64,000 bases of DNA from Istiophorus platypterus (taxonomy: Eukaryota; Chordata; Actinopteri; Istiophoriformes; Istiophoridae): positions 6,178,643 to 6,242,642 of the forward strand of contig CM029116.1 in assembly GCA_016859345.1 (NCBI GenBank). The letters run 5' to 3'. Made by a program: the position numbers and the translations under genes. Numbering within the stretch: position 1 is the stretch's first letter; every line of letters starts with the position of its first letter. Positions 37,675 to 51,300 of the stretch are shown piece by piece. The notes under the pieces are model-generated. The model worked only from the letters and a program-made list of their open reading frames with translations, was not told the DNA's origin and did not search any database.

Positions 37675-40600
37675 CGGATGAATGGATAGACAGATGGATG
37701 GGTGGATGAAGAGGGGCGAGTGTCACACACTCATAAACCTGACTCACGTCTTTGAGCATGTTCATAAAGCGTGATCCGAAGCGCCAGGGCTTGTGTCTGT
37801 GGCACTGGAGGGAGCTGACGGTGATCTGGGAGGCGCGTTGCGAGGCGGCGGCCACCATGTAGACGGCATCGTACATCAGGGCCGCTTCGGTCTGAAAGAG
37901 AAACACGGCCATTGCCGCCGCCGCCATCCATTGTCAGCGGGGATCACAAATGGCATTGTCGAGGCACTTATTGCATCAGGGCTGTTGGTGTACATGCACG
38001 TGGTCTCTCAAAGCGTGCCAGCCCCCCCCCATACTGGGCTACTTTTACAACCTCCATGGAGAGCAATCAAACAGGCAAACCACAATCAGTGAGCACAATT
38101 TGGTGAGCAATTCCACCCAAAGTACCTTTTCTGATTGTATACACAATCAGAAAGCAACATTGTGGATTGCTGTATTTTATATTCAAGTTTGGGCAATAAA
38201 GTGGCTGCAATTGGTTCTCTAAAAGGTCTTGTGCAGCTTCCAAAAAAAAAAAAAAAAAAAGCAACATGTTTATACATTTACATATAAAATTTTACAGTGA
38301 TTATGTCCGTTTCTAGAGACTTATTTGATATTAGAGAATAGTTTTGGCAAAAGATTATGTAAATGAAATGTCACATCTGAGTTCAGTCCGAATCGTTTCC
38401 CAATGATTGTGAGATTTTTTTTTTTTTTTTTTTTTTGATGGGAATTATGTTTATTCCTTTACTCTTTTATAAAGAAATGAAAGAAAAAAAATCTGTAAAA
38501 GTTTAATGACTGTAATTAAATTTTCTGAATTTGCCATGCACACCTATTGTTCACAATGCAAAATCAACTCAATGGGGAGAGAAAACAGTGTGGAAATCAG
38601 ACTGGCTATTGAAAAGAGGGACTTTTCAGGTGTGGCAAACTTTTCTCAGCTGACAAGCTTGTAGGTTGTTTATTTATTTCCCATTGTGTAGTTTTAAAAG
38701 AGATTTAATGGGCGCTCGGCGACCTGTTGAGATTGTCTCTTACAGCATGTACACACAGTAACCATCAGAGAGGATGTTGTCAAAATTGCCGTCCCCGCTG
38801 AGACACATTTTGTGGTTGTTAGGCTATAGATATGAAGAATGAAGTCAGGGAGGGAAAGGTAAACTCACTGTCATCATCCCCTCCATCATTCCCGTCTCAG
38901 CTTTGGAGGGAGCCTGCAGTCGCTCCATTGCCCACCTCTCCACCACTGAGGCCACCTGGGGGCTGTCTATGTTGAGCAGCCTGAACCCCGTCATGTTGAC
39001 CCCACTGTAGCGGTACGGCTCCAGGTCGAGGGCAAACAGGTCCTGCTCGACCAGACCCAGAAAAGAAGACGTGATTTACTCAGCAAGGGTAAAGGGAGAC
39101 TTGATTAAAACAGAGAAACACTACCCTGTATAATGCTATGGAATAATGCAAAGGGCACCAAGAACATCCAGCAATCTTATTGCAAATCCAACCACAGATG
39201 TTTGAGTTTATCTGCTAATCTGTTCACAGCAGAATCTCTAGATGAAAACACACATCTGAATTTACGTGAGACGAGGGGACACCTCATTAATACAATGGAA
39301 GCGTGTGCAAATATGTGGCATTTTACCAATGCACATCAGGTTTTTCAAACCAGTTTCAAAGGGAAACCTCGAGAGTCGATGTTACCCCTGCATAATAAAA
39401 ACAACCTTCATGTCCTCTTAACAACAGAAATATTTTGGAAAGGTGATTTTCTTACCAGTGTAGTGAAGAAGAAGTGGTAATATTCAGTCATCATCCCCAT
39501 GGACAGGATCTATACAGGATGAGAGACAGGGCGCAGTGGTTTAGAGTTTACCCTTCATCTGTAGATTCACACCAGATTTTTTTTTTTTTGCTCCAGCCAG
39601 GAAAAAAAATAATAATCTCCTCTTCCCCGAACGCCATTCAACCTTATTTATATTTGTGTCCTTGGACTCTGCATCTCATCTCAGCTGTTTTCTGAATTGG
39701 CTCAGTCCGTATTGTTTGCTTGGTTTGCATTAGCAAGTATTCGAGTGAATGTAGCGTATGTCACAAATTTGCTCATGTTAGGGTAGTGTCCAATTAATCT
39801 TCTGTGCAGCTTTTGGGTCTAAATGTGTATGTCTGGCTCAGAAATGGGCTCTGCTTGGATTTGGAAATGAACATAGGATTTCTGAAGGGGATAGAATTTG
39901 ACTAATCTTGCACATAGTGAATATTAAACCAAAAGCAATGAGGAAATGCAAAAAAATAGCACAGGGAGTCATTCTCCATTGAAAAATTCAAATGGATTCT
40001 TGTGTTTAAAGTGGGTTTCTGACAGAAATTGGTATTTGAGGTATGAAGTTATGATCTAATCCCTGGGGGCAAAGACCTCTGCCCAGTGTCGACTGGATGC
40101 CAGCGGATGTTTGGGTTTATTTACCTGCTTGAGAACATCAGCTGACGTTTGGTAAGAGCAGTCAAAGATGACATAGAACTCCTTCCCCTTCTTCATCTCT
40201 TTCAGCAGAGGACGGGCGTCTTTGCTTCCTGTCGGCAGCTGGCGGATCTTGATTTTAATACTGTATCTGGACGGAGCTTTGATCAACTCTTGCAAACGGA
40301 TCAGTCCTTCATTTAAAAGAAAAGGGGACCCTTATTATACCCAACAGGCACATGTTTCAATCACGTCTGCCCGCTGTAGGTGTTTAACCATAACATGTTA
40401 CAAATAAAAATGTTATTCACAGTGTAGTTTAAGAAAGGGTGTGTACTTAAAACAATCTTGATTGCGAGATTTGAGTGGTTACATTTCCTTTCAATATTTC
40501 TTAATAATATATTATAAAAAAAAAAATTATGAGTCTTCATGACCCCCGATTGATCACTGCAAAAAAAAAAATACACTGGCAAACTGAACATATTAAACTC

Positions 40601-42333
40601 CACAGAAAAAAAAATGCATAAAAAAATAGATATTTCCAGTATGTTTCTGATGGCTTCTTTTGGCCACTGTACTTTGAAAGTATTAACCAGAAGTTTGAGT
40701 ATGTAATGGTGTTTTGCAGTTCCACAGTGTGACCATTGGAGGGCAGTAAACACAGATGCTTCCATACAAGCAGACAAGTGGCGAGGGTGAAATGACAGAC
40801 AGAAAGCTAGCATTAATAGACTAATGCGCTAGCTTGGCTAATGCTGCTTATACTTAATTAATTAATAATTTCTGCACGAGTAGCAGCATTATGTTGGTCA
40901 ACTGAATATTAACAACATGTTGGGGTTTTGTGGTCTATCTGTGAGGAAAAGTAAACAACGCTAGAGGAAAAGTAAACAACATTTCTGTTTCTTGTATGTT
41001 TCTTGTAATATTCAGTTTTGCAACTCTAAAACATTCAACAGCAGTACATCCAAACCATTTAATACTAGGTAAAATAATTCTATGAGATACATGTCTGAAC
41101 TGGTGAATCTTTAATTTTGGATAACTCACTTTGTACAGCGTTCCACCTTAATTTATTTATTCATATTTATATTTATATTGTGACTGTATTATATAACCTA
41201 TATATCTGTATCTGTTCCCGCCAACATCTGTCGTCTGATTAACTGCCGCTTATCACTCAAAACTTTCATCTTATCCTCCTATATTATTTATTAGCATAAA
41301 TAAATACAAATAGATATGTGAGTTTTTTTTATTCTCAAATACCCTAATAATTTAGTTCAAAAAATATTTCAGAATAGTGAAAAACGCCTACCACACTTTC
41401 CCAGAGCCCAGTGTGACTTCTTCAAATTATTTGTTTTGTCTGACCAGCAGTTAGTTAACAAACTGATATAAACCAAAGATAATAAGAAAATCCTCACATT
41501 TTAGAGACTGGCTACAGAAAATGTCTGGCATTTTTGTTTTAAAAAAAAATGAGGATTAACTGGCTATAATTTTCACTGAGGATGAGCCTTCTGTCAAATT
41601 AATCAACTAATTGTTTCACCATTTTAGAAGTCCAATAGTAAATTCCTGGTGTAATCCATAATATGTTAGCTATTTTAATTATATTAAAGGAGTGGAATGA
41701 CCTTCATGAGGAGGAGATACAACACAAAAAGCAAAAATATTTTCCACATCATCACCGCAATTTAAAAAAAAAAAAAAAAAAGGCGCATCACTTCAGAGAA
41801 GGCCTTCAAGTGGCCAACTGAAAGAACACTGTGTGAACATTATCAGACTGGTTCTGAAAGTCTTTCCAACACCAGTTTGCAAAAAGGCTTTGAATGACGA
41901 TATTCAATTCTACATTTATTGTGCATTTTCCTCTGTAAAGAGTTTCACCTTCTTCTCAGGCTGGCCCCTGTTTCCTCGATGTATAATCCCGTACCAGGGA
42001 ATCTTGCCATCATCATTTCCTCTGAAAATCTGAAATGTTATTTTGAGTGTTTTTACAGCCATATCCTAATATTAATTAGTGTTGTGCTGGCAAGTTGGAT
42101 TTTTCAGCACAGCGCAAATTAAACTTTATAAAACTATTTTTATTTTTTTGGAGGATAGTCTTTACGGTTTCTTCTGAAAGCCTGCATTTCTTTGTGTCTC
42201 ATATGAATATCACAGAGATATGTGCAATAAATATGGTGGACATATGGTCATGCAGTGTATACTTTCCAAATAAATATTCATACCTCTACATGTATTCCCA
42301 CATATGCCTGCAAACACCCACACTTATACATAC

Positions 42334-42388
<55 letters not shown>

Positions 42389-45300
42389 TATATATGTTCA
42401 CGCATCTGTATGTCATGTTCAGCTAGGCAATTTTATGCAGGGCTGCTTATGGTAAAGACTCATGGGAGATGTAGTTGTTGGGTTTTTGTTGGCTGCTGGC
42501 TTTTCCTTATGGATCGGCATAAATAATTTACTCCAACACCTCAAAGTGACTCCTAATCATTTAACTTTAATGCAACGAGGGTGTCATTTGATCTTAACAC
42601 TCAACAGATACTTTGGGGTATGTGGGACACACATGCAAATACATTCATCCATTGGTGCCATTAAAGTGTGTGTCCTTCCTGCTTCTAATTACAGCACACA
42701 GATTCCACTGATGTGTTTTTTTATGCTTTACTGCTGTTTAGATAACTGAGCTCCCCTCTGGGATCGAAAACCGCTTGACTCCTGTCACCAGGTCTCATCT
42801 TCACTCACCTGTTGCATCCTCGTACACCACAGTGACCGTCTTCCACTTGTAGAACTGCACTATGTCCAACACAGCTCGGCTTATGGAGGTGTATTCGGGG
42901 TAGAGGTTGATGTAGAAGCTGTCTTTGTTGTCCACGGAGGGGTGTTTCCAGCGTGTCTGGATGTGAGGGACTTCCAGGGCGTTACAAATAGACTGGACCG
43001 CACTGACGGAGGAGCTGTGTGAGGGGCCGAACACGGCCCCTACACCCAACGCCAACTGGTCGCAGGCTGCGGTAATGAAACAGAGAGCGGAAGGAGAAAA
43101 TGACCGACGGGAGAAACACTGGAGTCAACAACACTCTCTCTTTATTGATTCTTCAACACAAAATGAGAACGATCCTTTAAATTAATTGAGATGACCCTTA
43201 CCTCTCCTCGAGGCCTCAAAACTGTCAAACAGGTTTATTCTCTGGATATCGTAGGTCAGCGTGGTGTTTGGCATCAAGGTCCGGTTCCTGTTTATGTTGG
43301 TCACAGCAAATTTAAAGGCCAGTTCCTCAACACTGATGGGCTCATTTTCAAGCGTCTCAAAGATGCCCCCTGTAGGAAAGAGGAGAAACAAGGGCGGTGA
43401 GAGATAATTTCTCCACATCACACTGAGGCAATTACAGAAAAGCCACTGGTCGAATGACCTCACACAGCACATCATTCATCGCCATTTCAGTATTTTTTAA
43501 AGTTTGAAGGTTACTGCTGCCGAATTTCTTGCAGTTGCATAATGTGGCCCAATTTTCTGTGTCCTTCTATCATACAATGCTACTGAAGGCCTGGCTGAGA
43601 TGACGGGATTTAATCTCATTCAGAGAAAAGCCTGATCTTCGCAGACTTCAACCTATTTACTCGGCCTAAATTTCCCAAGCTGACACAATGGCTTTTATAA
43701 AAGTTTTGGGGATGATTTGGCAGGGGAAAAAAAAAACATGCTACATGTTCGGCTCATTACCATCCAGCTCCACAGTAAACACGTCTGGAGAGTTAACACA
43801 TCCAATAACGCGTTATCTAGGCAGACATTTAAAAGTATCCTTTTCTAATTCACTCTAGTTCCAACAGATAAACAGCTCCACTGATTCGCCCCATATTTGC
43901 AGCCTTAAGTTCGCTGCCTTAGACAACTTTCAACCTTTGACGGAATCATACCCAGACATGTCGGCACCAGCTCGTAATTTACAGCATCACATAGACGAAC
44001 CCCAAAACATAACCTGATTTACCGAAAAGAGGTCGAGGACTCAAGCGTTTCGGCTCAGACTGCCAAAACACTCCGGCCATTAAGGCTTGTCTCGGTACTT
44101 GAATGCTTCACTCTCCGAATAACTATCTGCTAATTCCTTTCAAGTGATTTAGTTATGTCTTCATTTTCTTTTGGTGTTAACACCATGGTTTTTTGATTTT
44201 TTTTTTTTACTATTTTTCTGCTATCTGGATGTAGAATGCACTGATAAAACCAATTCATCTTTTCTTTGTGACATTTGCTGGTTATTCTCTATTAATCAGT
44301 CATTGCTTCGACTGGAAACAACAGTATGTTGAAATCACAGCACCTTTAAGACTCGAAAAGACCACAACAAATGTTCAAAGCTACTCTAGCCTCTGGAGTG
44401 TCACTGTTTATAGAGAGGCTGCTTCGCTGCCCCTTCACAATGCACTGGAAAGGGAGGGAAGACTCACACCAACCACGGTATTCGTGTTTTCTGAAACTAT
44501 ACTGTGAGACTGAGCATCATTTTTTCATCAACTAAAACATACTTAATCATCAGTCATGCAAAAGGGATTTCTGCATCCTTTCTGTCTCTCCAGTAATTAT
44601 CTTAAGTACCTACAAGCATCCCAAAAGAGCCAAACAGAGCGCTTTCCATAACAAGGCCAAGTTTAACATGGCATTTTGTAACTGTGTGCACCCTTGTGTT
44701 TATTACATTTAGGACCAACAACTAATAATCATTTTTGTGACTGATTAATTGAAAAATGTGCCGATTAAATCTTTCCAGAGCTATAGCTCACGTCCCCACA
44801 AAAGTTGTTCGAATATTCAGTTTTCAATGAGATAAAAGTGGCAAATCTTAGATTTCAGAAATTAGAAATGGGAAATGTCCTGTATTTTTGCTTGGTAAAG
44901 TTATAACAGTGAATCAGTTATCTATTTTTTTCTTGATTGCCTAATCAGTTCATCGACTAATCATGGCAGCTGATAATTTCAGACCTCTTGTTTCAGAAAA
45001 TAATCACGATGACCAAGTATCAGAATAGTTGAAAGAGGCACCAAAAGGCAATCCAAAGTATCGACCTGTGTCCAGGAAGGAATGACAAACGTAATACTTA
45101 ATAAATATTATAGGTTGTCGTGTAACGACATTGTCTGCTGCCTTTTCTGCCCCTTTAAATAAAAGTCCCTCAGAAGGTGCAGCCTGACAGCACTAGTTTA
45201 CATTTCCCCCTATGTAAGTTGAGCTTGTAAACACTGACCGATGCTTTTAAAAATGAGCTGAAATCACATCTGTCAAAATTTGATTTCAAGATATGTTTCT

Positions 45301-48300
45301 CTTTTTTAAATACAATCACTTTTCAGCCGGCTGTGTGTGCCAGGGCCACTGAGAGGAGCAGAAGGGATGGGGAGAGGGGAGTCGCTTCAGAGTTGAGAAG
45401 ATCATTCTGAAAACCATCCAACTCTTAATCCACTGCATCGCTCCAGAAGGATGACAGGCCTAGCATGCCACAGCTGGCAATATGGCCATATATTACTACT
45501 GCCAGGCACGAGCGCGACGTACACTGTTTTACATTTCAGTTACATAAAGCACAGAGAGGAAAAAAAACAAAAACCTTAGGGATTAGGACTAGGAAAAAAC
45601 AAATGCTGGATTGTCAGTGGATTGTCAGGACCTGCATACTGAGGTGGATGCACTCGTGCAAGCATCAATGCCCCCCCCCCCAAAAAAAATGCCCATGCAC
45701 ATCGATTCACCCAAGCCTTTAAAATGTTAATCATTTAAAACATCTGGGCCTTCGGTGATAGGATTTCTGAGGTAATACACTCGGGGTTAAACGTTTGTTC
45801 TCACTACATTGGCATTCACGGGCGCAGATAGACAGACACCAGGCCTGTCCAGAACAGTTGGGGTGAATCAGTTTCTTTATCCTAAAACTAATGTTGAATA
45901 CACTGTTTTCAAGTTCGCCACATTCACTTGATTTTTTTTTCCTTACAACCAAACAAACAGTAAAATAAGGTTTTCTAAGAGCTCTGCTATATCTAGAATT
46001 ATTAATCAATAGTTCCATTAACCATGGGCACACCACATAAAGGTACAATTTCGATGTTGCAATAGTTTGCAAATGACCTCACTTCAACACTGAGGCTACA
46101 GATGGCAATAGGTCATTGCACTCCCTAACAGTCTTTGAAGAATTGCCTGTGAAATTGTGATTGATTTGGAAGGAGAAAAGGCCTTTAAAAAGCTCCCCCT
46201 TGAGACCTTGATTGTGAATGACCTTTTTCTTTGGTCTAGCATAGCCTCAAACCCCAAACTGAGAGAGCTTTGTCTGGACTCCCTGGTCACTAAGAGCATG
46301 CTTGAAAGTGCCAATCCTAATTATGGTTACCAAGCCTCAGTGAGCAGCTGCTGGGACCTGTTAAAGTCCTTAATTCTATCCGCTGGAATATGAAATTCTC
46401 AGGTAAAAATAAAATTACAATAACCCACTGACATAATTTGTCAAGGACATACTCTATATTCCAATGCAGGATCTTTGATGGGACTTTTTTTCCTTCCAAG
46501 GTGTTTTTAATATAAAAGAGCGGTAAATTAGACACGTGTTTTGACTAACTGGTCTTGATTATTATTTGCCTGGAGTGCAGAGGTTGAAGCCAATGTCACA
46601 CGCCTTATCAAGAATTCAATAACAAAAGTTAGCAGCATTAAAGCATCATTTCCAATCAGTGATTTTGTTTTTCCTCATACTTTAATAGATGGTCTAGTTT
46701 GTGCCAGAGGCAAAAATAGCTGCTGCTATTTAGATCTTCTGATTTGCATTTTTTGAAGTTGACCTCTAATCGCGCGCATAATCATGGGCACCCATTCTAC
46801 TGTGAGTGCTCAGAATGTAGTCAGATGTGCACACAGCACAATAATCTACTGAATGAATCTGCAAAATGTATCGATGAAAACACTTAATAAAAAAAATACA
46901 AATGAAGTGGTGAGTAATGGAAAAAAAAACATGATTTGAGAGGCTCTGCAATGCTCCTTAGAATAACATAAATTTTTCTTATGAATTCTGCATTCATCAG
47001 TAGCTTTTATTCACATTTTGATATGCCATTATAGCCCCGTCTGAGTAATTTACTGCCTCTTCGTTTGAGAAATGAATGTAACCTCATTATTAGTCCCACA
47101 TAGCTTATGTCATAGATAAAAAAACATATTAGCAGCTGTCATACTGTGGCAACATCCACTCACATCTCATTATGAGCACTGTTTGGAAACAGACAAGTAT
47201 TTTAGTGAGGCTTTTATATTTGAAATGAGCTGCATAAACTATTTACGCACACAACTTTTATTGTCAGCGAGAGATGAATGTGATTTCTATTTTATTGCTC
47301 TGCTCACTCATTCAGTTCCCCTCTGCAGAGTGTCTGCGGAGGTTCAGAAAGCCACGTCTCACAGTGAAAGAGGACACGTTTATCTCCGCTCTCATTTCCA
47401 CTTCAGATAAGATCTTAAATTTCTGTTTAAAGTATAATGACTTTCTTGATTTTTTCCAGAGACACAACGTGGGGGGGGGGGGGGGGGGTCGGCTGTGTGA
47501 CGGCTATGCAGCGGCTGTTCGTCTGCAGCTCGAAGAATGTCGGTCTAAGCACTCGGCTCTGGTCCACCTCAGCAAAACACAGCTGGAAAAAATGTATTTT
47601 GCTTGTTAGGAGTAAGTAGCTGAGGTCTTTGTTTAAATGTCTCTGGACAACATATATTATTAATATAACTGAGGTGGTTTTACACTATATCAGGAAATGG
47701 CTAATCCATCTGTTGGCTTGTTTGTTGTGCAGCAGAGAATTATGCTCAATTGCACTGACTGTTAATAAAGTACCCATAACCACTATCAAGCATCCAGACG
47801 TCTGGAGTGAAGCGGCAACGGTTCTCCACTTCATTTTTTTGAAAAACTGGTCTCAAATTAGTCTCAACTATATTCACACGGTTGAAAACTGTGGCAGGAA
47901 ATCAGTCTTATCTCTACAGGCATTTTCAATTAAAATGCCTCACAAAAACACTGCACACATATCACCGGGAAAAATAATTAACTTTGTCTCCACCCCAGGC
48001 TCCGACAATTATGGTCCAATGAGACTGAGTCAACATTTATGTCCAGAGTGGTATTTAATGATTTCCTCCGCCTTTCAGGCAGAGAGGGTTTTTTTTTTTT
48101 AAGTCAAACAAGCATTCCCCGAATTGTCTCTGATACCTGGAAATTAACAGGCTTTGATCGCAGCTTAATGCAATACTTCATCTCCATCTCTTTGTTCGTG
48201 GGTCCTAACAGGCACTAATGTTCAGGGCATAACATAATTCATCAGCCAAATATTCATTCTTTTATAAATATACACAAATATATAACATAAACTTTTTTTT

Positions 48301-51300
48301 ATGCAGATCACTTAAATTTGATGAGTCAAGAATTGGGGCCAACATACACGCTGAGAAGGATATTTTACAGTTAAATAATAAACAAACTGACATGTATCTT
48401 TGTCATTTCTGTGCTAAAGTTTTCCATGACTTAATGACCTCCAGAGAATGCTGTTAAAGTATATTTAGATTATTGATCTAGCGCTGCTTCAGCTTAACAT
48501 CCTCACTTATTTCACTCTAAGACTTATGGCAAGATCCTGCAAGTCTGTATATATCCCATCAAGTCTTAACATGATCAATAAATTTTGGAATCATTTTAAT
48601 AGTAAAACATGATCAGGATTATATCGTAAATAAAGAGATATCAATGAAAAAGAAATCCATGCTGTGTGGCTTGTGGCCTGTAAAGAAACCTACCGAACAC
48701 GTCACTTTCTGGTGTTACTTCAAAAATGGGTCCAAGGATCATGGCTCAGTGCATCTTTTATTCCGCATTTCACAGAGTGGGGATGAAACTGACACTGTAA
48801 ACGGGATCCGCTTTAGATAACCACGCAGGTATAACAGGGAGGAAAGTGACTCGCACTATCTGTTTGCAGATGACAGTCGGATCGATGCGCTCACTCAATA
48901 GGCTATTAGGAAGCAAGTGAACAAATGGAAAAGAGATGCCCCGGTTAATTTATACTCTAGTAATTATAAGGTTGAACTTGGAGGCGCAAGTAAAACTATA
49001 AAGTTAGAACAATCAACTGACAAGCTTTTCTTGTGAGACGCTTTATAGTGCATTGTAAATACCCACATAATGCAATTATGCATATTCAGCAAAAATAAAA
49101 TATAGAAAACCTACAATCCCCCCTTTTTGTTAAAACCCAGAATCTTTTGCGAGGAAAGCCTCGTCCTTGTGATCCAAACTCTGTTTTCCCCACATCTTTA
49201 TGATTAGGGCAATTTATAGCGAGAGGACGACTGAAAACTCGTGCTATAGCTGCCATTAATTGCTTAACAATAGAATTTTCAGGATCACTGAACCTCCATC
49301 TCATCTTTAATAGGCCAGACAACGCTGTGGGGTGATCCATGCTAGGAGGTCACAAAAACAAAAGCTTCTGCTCGTGCTGCAAGCTAATTCAGATAAACCC
49401 TTGGGCTATGCTTTTTATAGACTTCTGTTCCCTGCTTCGGTGCAGAGAACAAGAAAAAATAAGGTTCAGGTTTAGGCAGCTGGATGGATCCCCCTTTTCT
49501 TTTTTTTCTTTTTTAAATCCAGAAACCCCTAAAAACTAAAGGGGTTAATATCAAGAAGCCAATCTTTAGATCCCGATTCTAATCTGTAGTTTTGTGACTC
49601 TGCATATTATCACATGAAGGGGAGTCTTTTAAAGCAGAGGAACACAATGACGTAGTGTTTTGCTTTCTCTCCACTCCCCATCCTGGGCAGGTTCCCAGTA
49701 AGACCCCCTGACCACCAGCACCAGCACCAGCACCACCCCCAACCCCCACCCCAACAACACCAGCAGCACCACTCTAACCTGGGGCCATGCCAGACTGTGA
49801 ATGAATGAGGAAGTCCTAACCAGTCTACTATCCTCGTTTGATGTGGAGCACTGAGGTTTCTCTGTCTGTCGTATAGACGCTTGCGACCCAGCACCAAAAC
49901 ATTTAGACCGAAAGAATAACAAATCTGTATCGATACATCTGGAAAATCCACCCAATTTGATGACATGGCTGGACTATTAGAAACGGAGATGGATTATATC
50001 ACACGACGTTTCGCCGACCGATGGCAGCTGATCACAACTTCCACATCACATGGCCCGAATCATAGATAAACAAATCAGATTTCACATCACATACGTAAAG
50101 CATGCGAGCAAGAGGAAACGGGAGTTTAACCAACAGCATTATACAGAGAGGAGGCCAAGCCACAAGCTGCTGCTTCTGTGCTCTCCCCAATGATGAGATT
50201 TGGTTGCTGCCTAAGTACCATATTTGGGGAAGAGACTTTCTGCATAAAGAAGATTAGTGTTAGTTGTTTAAAGGCTTGAGGGAGAAGATTTACCATTATT
50301 ACCAACCCCAGTGAAAAAGAGTGAAAGCCGAACACAATCTGATGCCAACACTTGCCAAGACAGAGAAACGTTAATTGAACCGAGCTGCGCGCCATATGGG
50401 AGAGATTATGATGTGTGCTGGTCATGAAGAGAGTGACAAAAAGATTAGATGGCCTCGGAGATTGATAGATGATTGAGAGACATTAACGATATAGAGCACA
50501 GATCGGGGCTGTTAGAAGGGTGGGGGGGGGGGGGCTCTGGCACCGGCCCATTAGCCTTTAAAGTTATGCAACGCCACAAGTCTGATTGTTTAAGTCTTTA
50601 GAAGTAGAGCAAATTTGGAAAAATACAGTCGCCCCAGGCGCTGAGCGCGGAAGAGAGGCCCTGAGGCCCGAATTAAGAGTCATTTTTGTGATGCAAACTT
50701 CGAAAACCCATGAGAGGAACGGTGGGTAACCAATGGGAGAGGAGCAGAGAAGCATTAATTTGCTAGCAAACACCAGCTCATTGTCACAAAGTTACATCAG
50801 AAATCAAAGGGGGTGGGGGTGGGGGGGGTGGGAGTCAGAGCAAGGGCTCTGTTTGTCTAATTACAAAGTGCAGGGGTGCAGGGGGAAGTTGAAAGGAGAG
50901 CTCTCGTCGATTCTCAAAGGCCTAACAGACAACTCTGGACTCTGATCCACACTCACAGACGTCATTGGCTATCAGCATGCATACGCATCAAGCCTGAGCA
51001 ACTTTAGAGCTAGGTAGACGAGACGAGAGGCCATGAATAACCAAGCCCCCCCCCCCAAACCCCCCAGCTCTTCATTTGTTAGCTCTGTATCCATTTCAGA
51101 TTCGTCTGTGCCAAAGACGCCGTTGTGCCAACAGTGCATGCAGCAGTAGGCCAACTTAATCACTCATCTGCCGCTGACCTGCACTGTCAACATGGAGGAC
51201 CAGAGAGAGAGAGAGAGAGAGAGAGAGCGACTCGCATTGGTCGACCAAACTGGATTAACATGATTTTGATGAAAACAGAGTTGTTTCATGTGGACAGCCA

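Larger units (their letters stand above)
32442..37747 (-). other. grik1 intron with Tc1 copy, otherwise featureless
   Basis: A large intron between the RFMNMLKD exon and the AQWNGLTGQ exon. It contains a Tc1-like element (listed separately), an AATA microsatellite near 33480-33508 and a T20 run near 34425. No other gene was seen. Confidence 0.6.
40307..42808 (-). other. grik1 intron with a MITE-like repeat and TA tract
   Basis: The intron between the VYEDAT exon and the LIRLQELIKAPSRYSIKI exon. It contains the MITE-like copy near 41.34-41.63 kb, an A18 run near 41763-41780 and the TA tract at 42337-42382. No gene was seen. Confidence 0.55.

Noticed and set aside
37645..37706. Regularly spaced units that might suggest a CRISPR-like array
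   Set aside because: The unit is a 4-bp GGAT microsatellite without spacers, and the genome is vertebrate.
42095..42526. 143-codon plus-strand frame with an IYIYIYIY stretch
   Set aside because: The frame is translation of a TA microsatellite and flanking intron; no family resemblance.
46096..46393. Overlapping open frames on both strands near 46.2 kb, considered as a transposon fragment
   Set aside because: No motif of any transposase or reverse transcriptase was recognised; chance frames are sufficient.
47471..47489. G19 run considered as a functional quadruplex
   Set aside because: A single homopolymer in an intron is more likely a slippage tract with uncertain length in the assembly.
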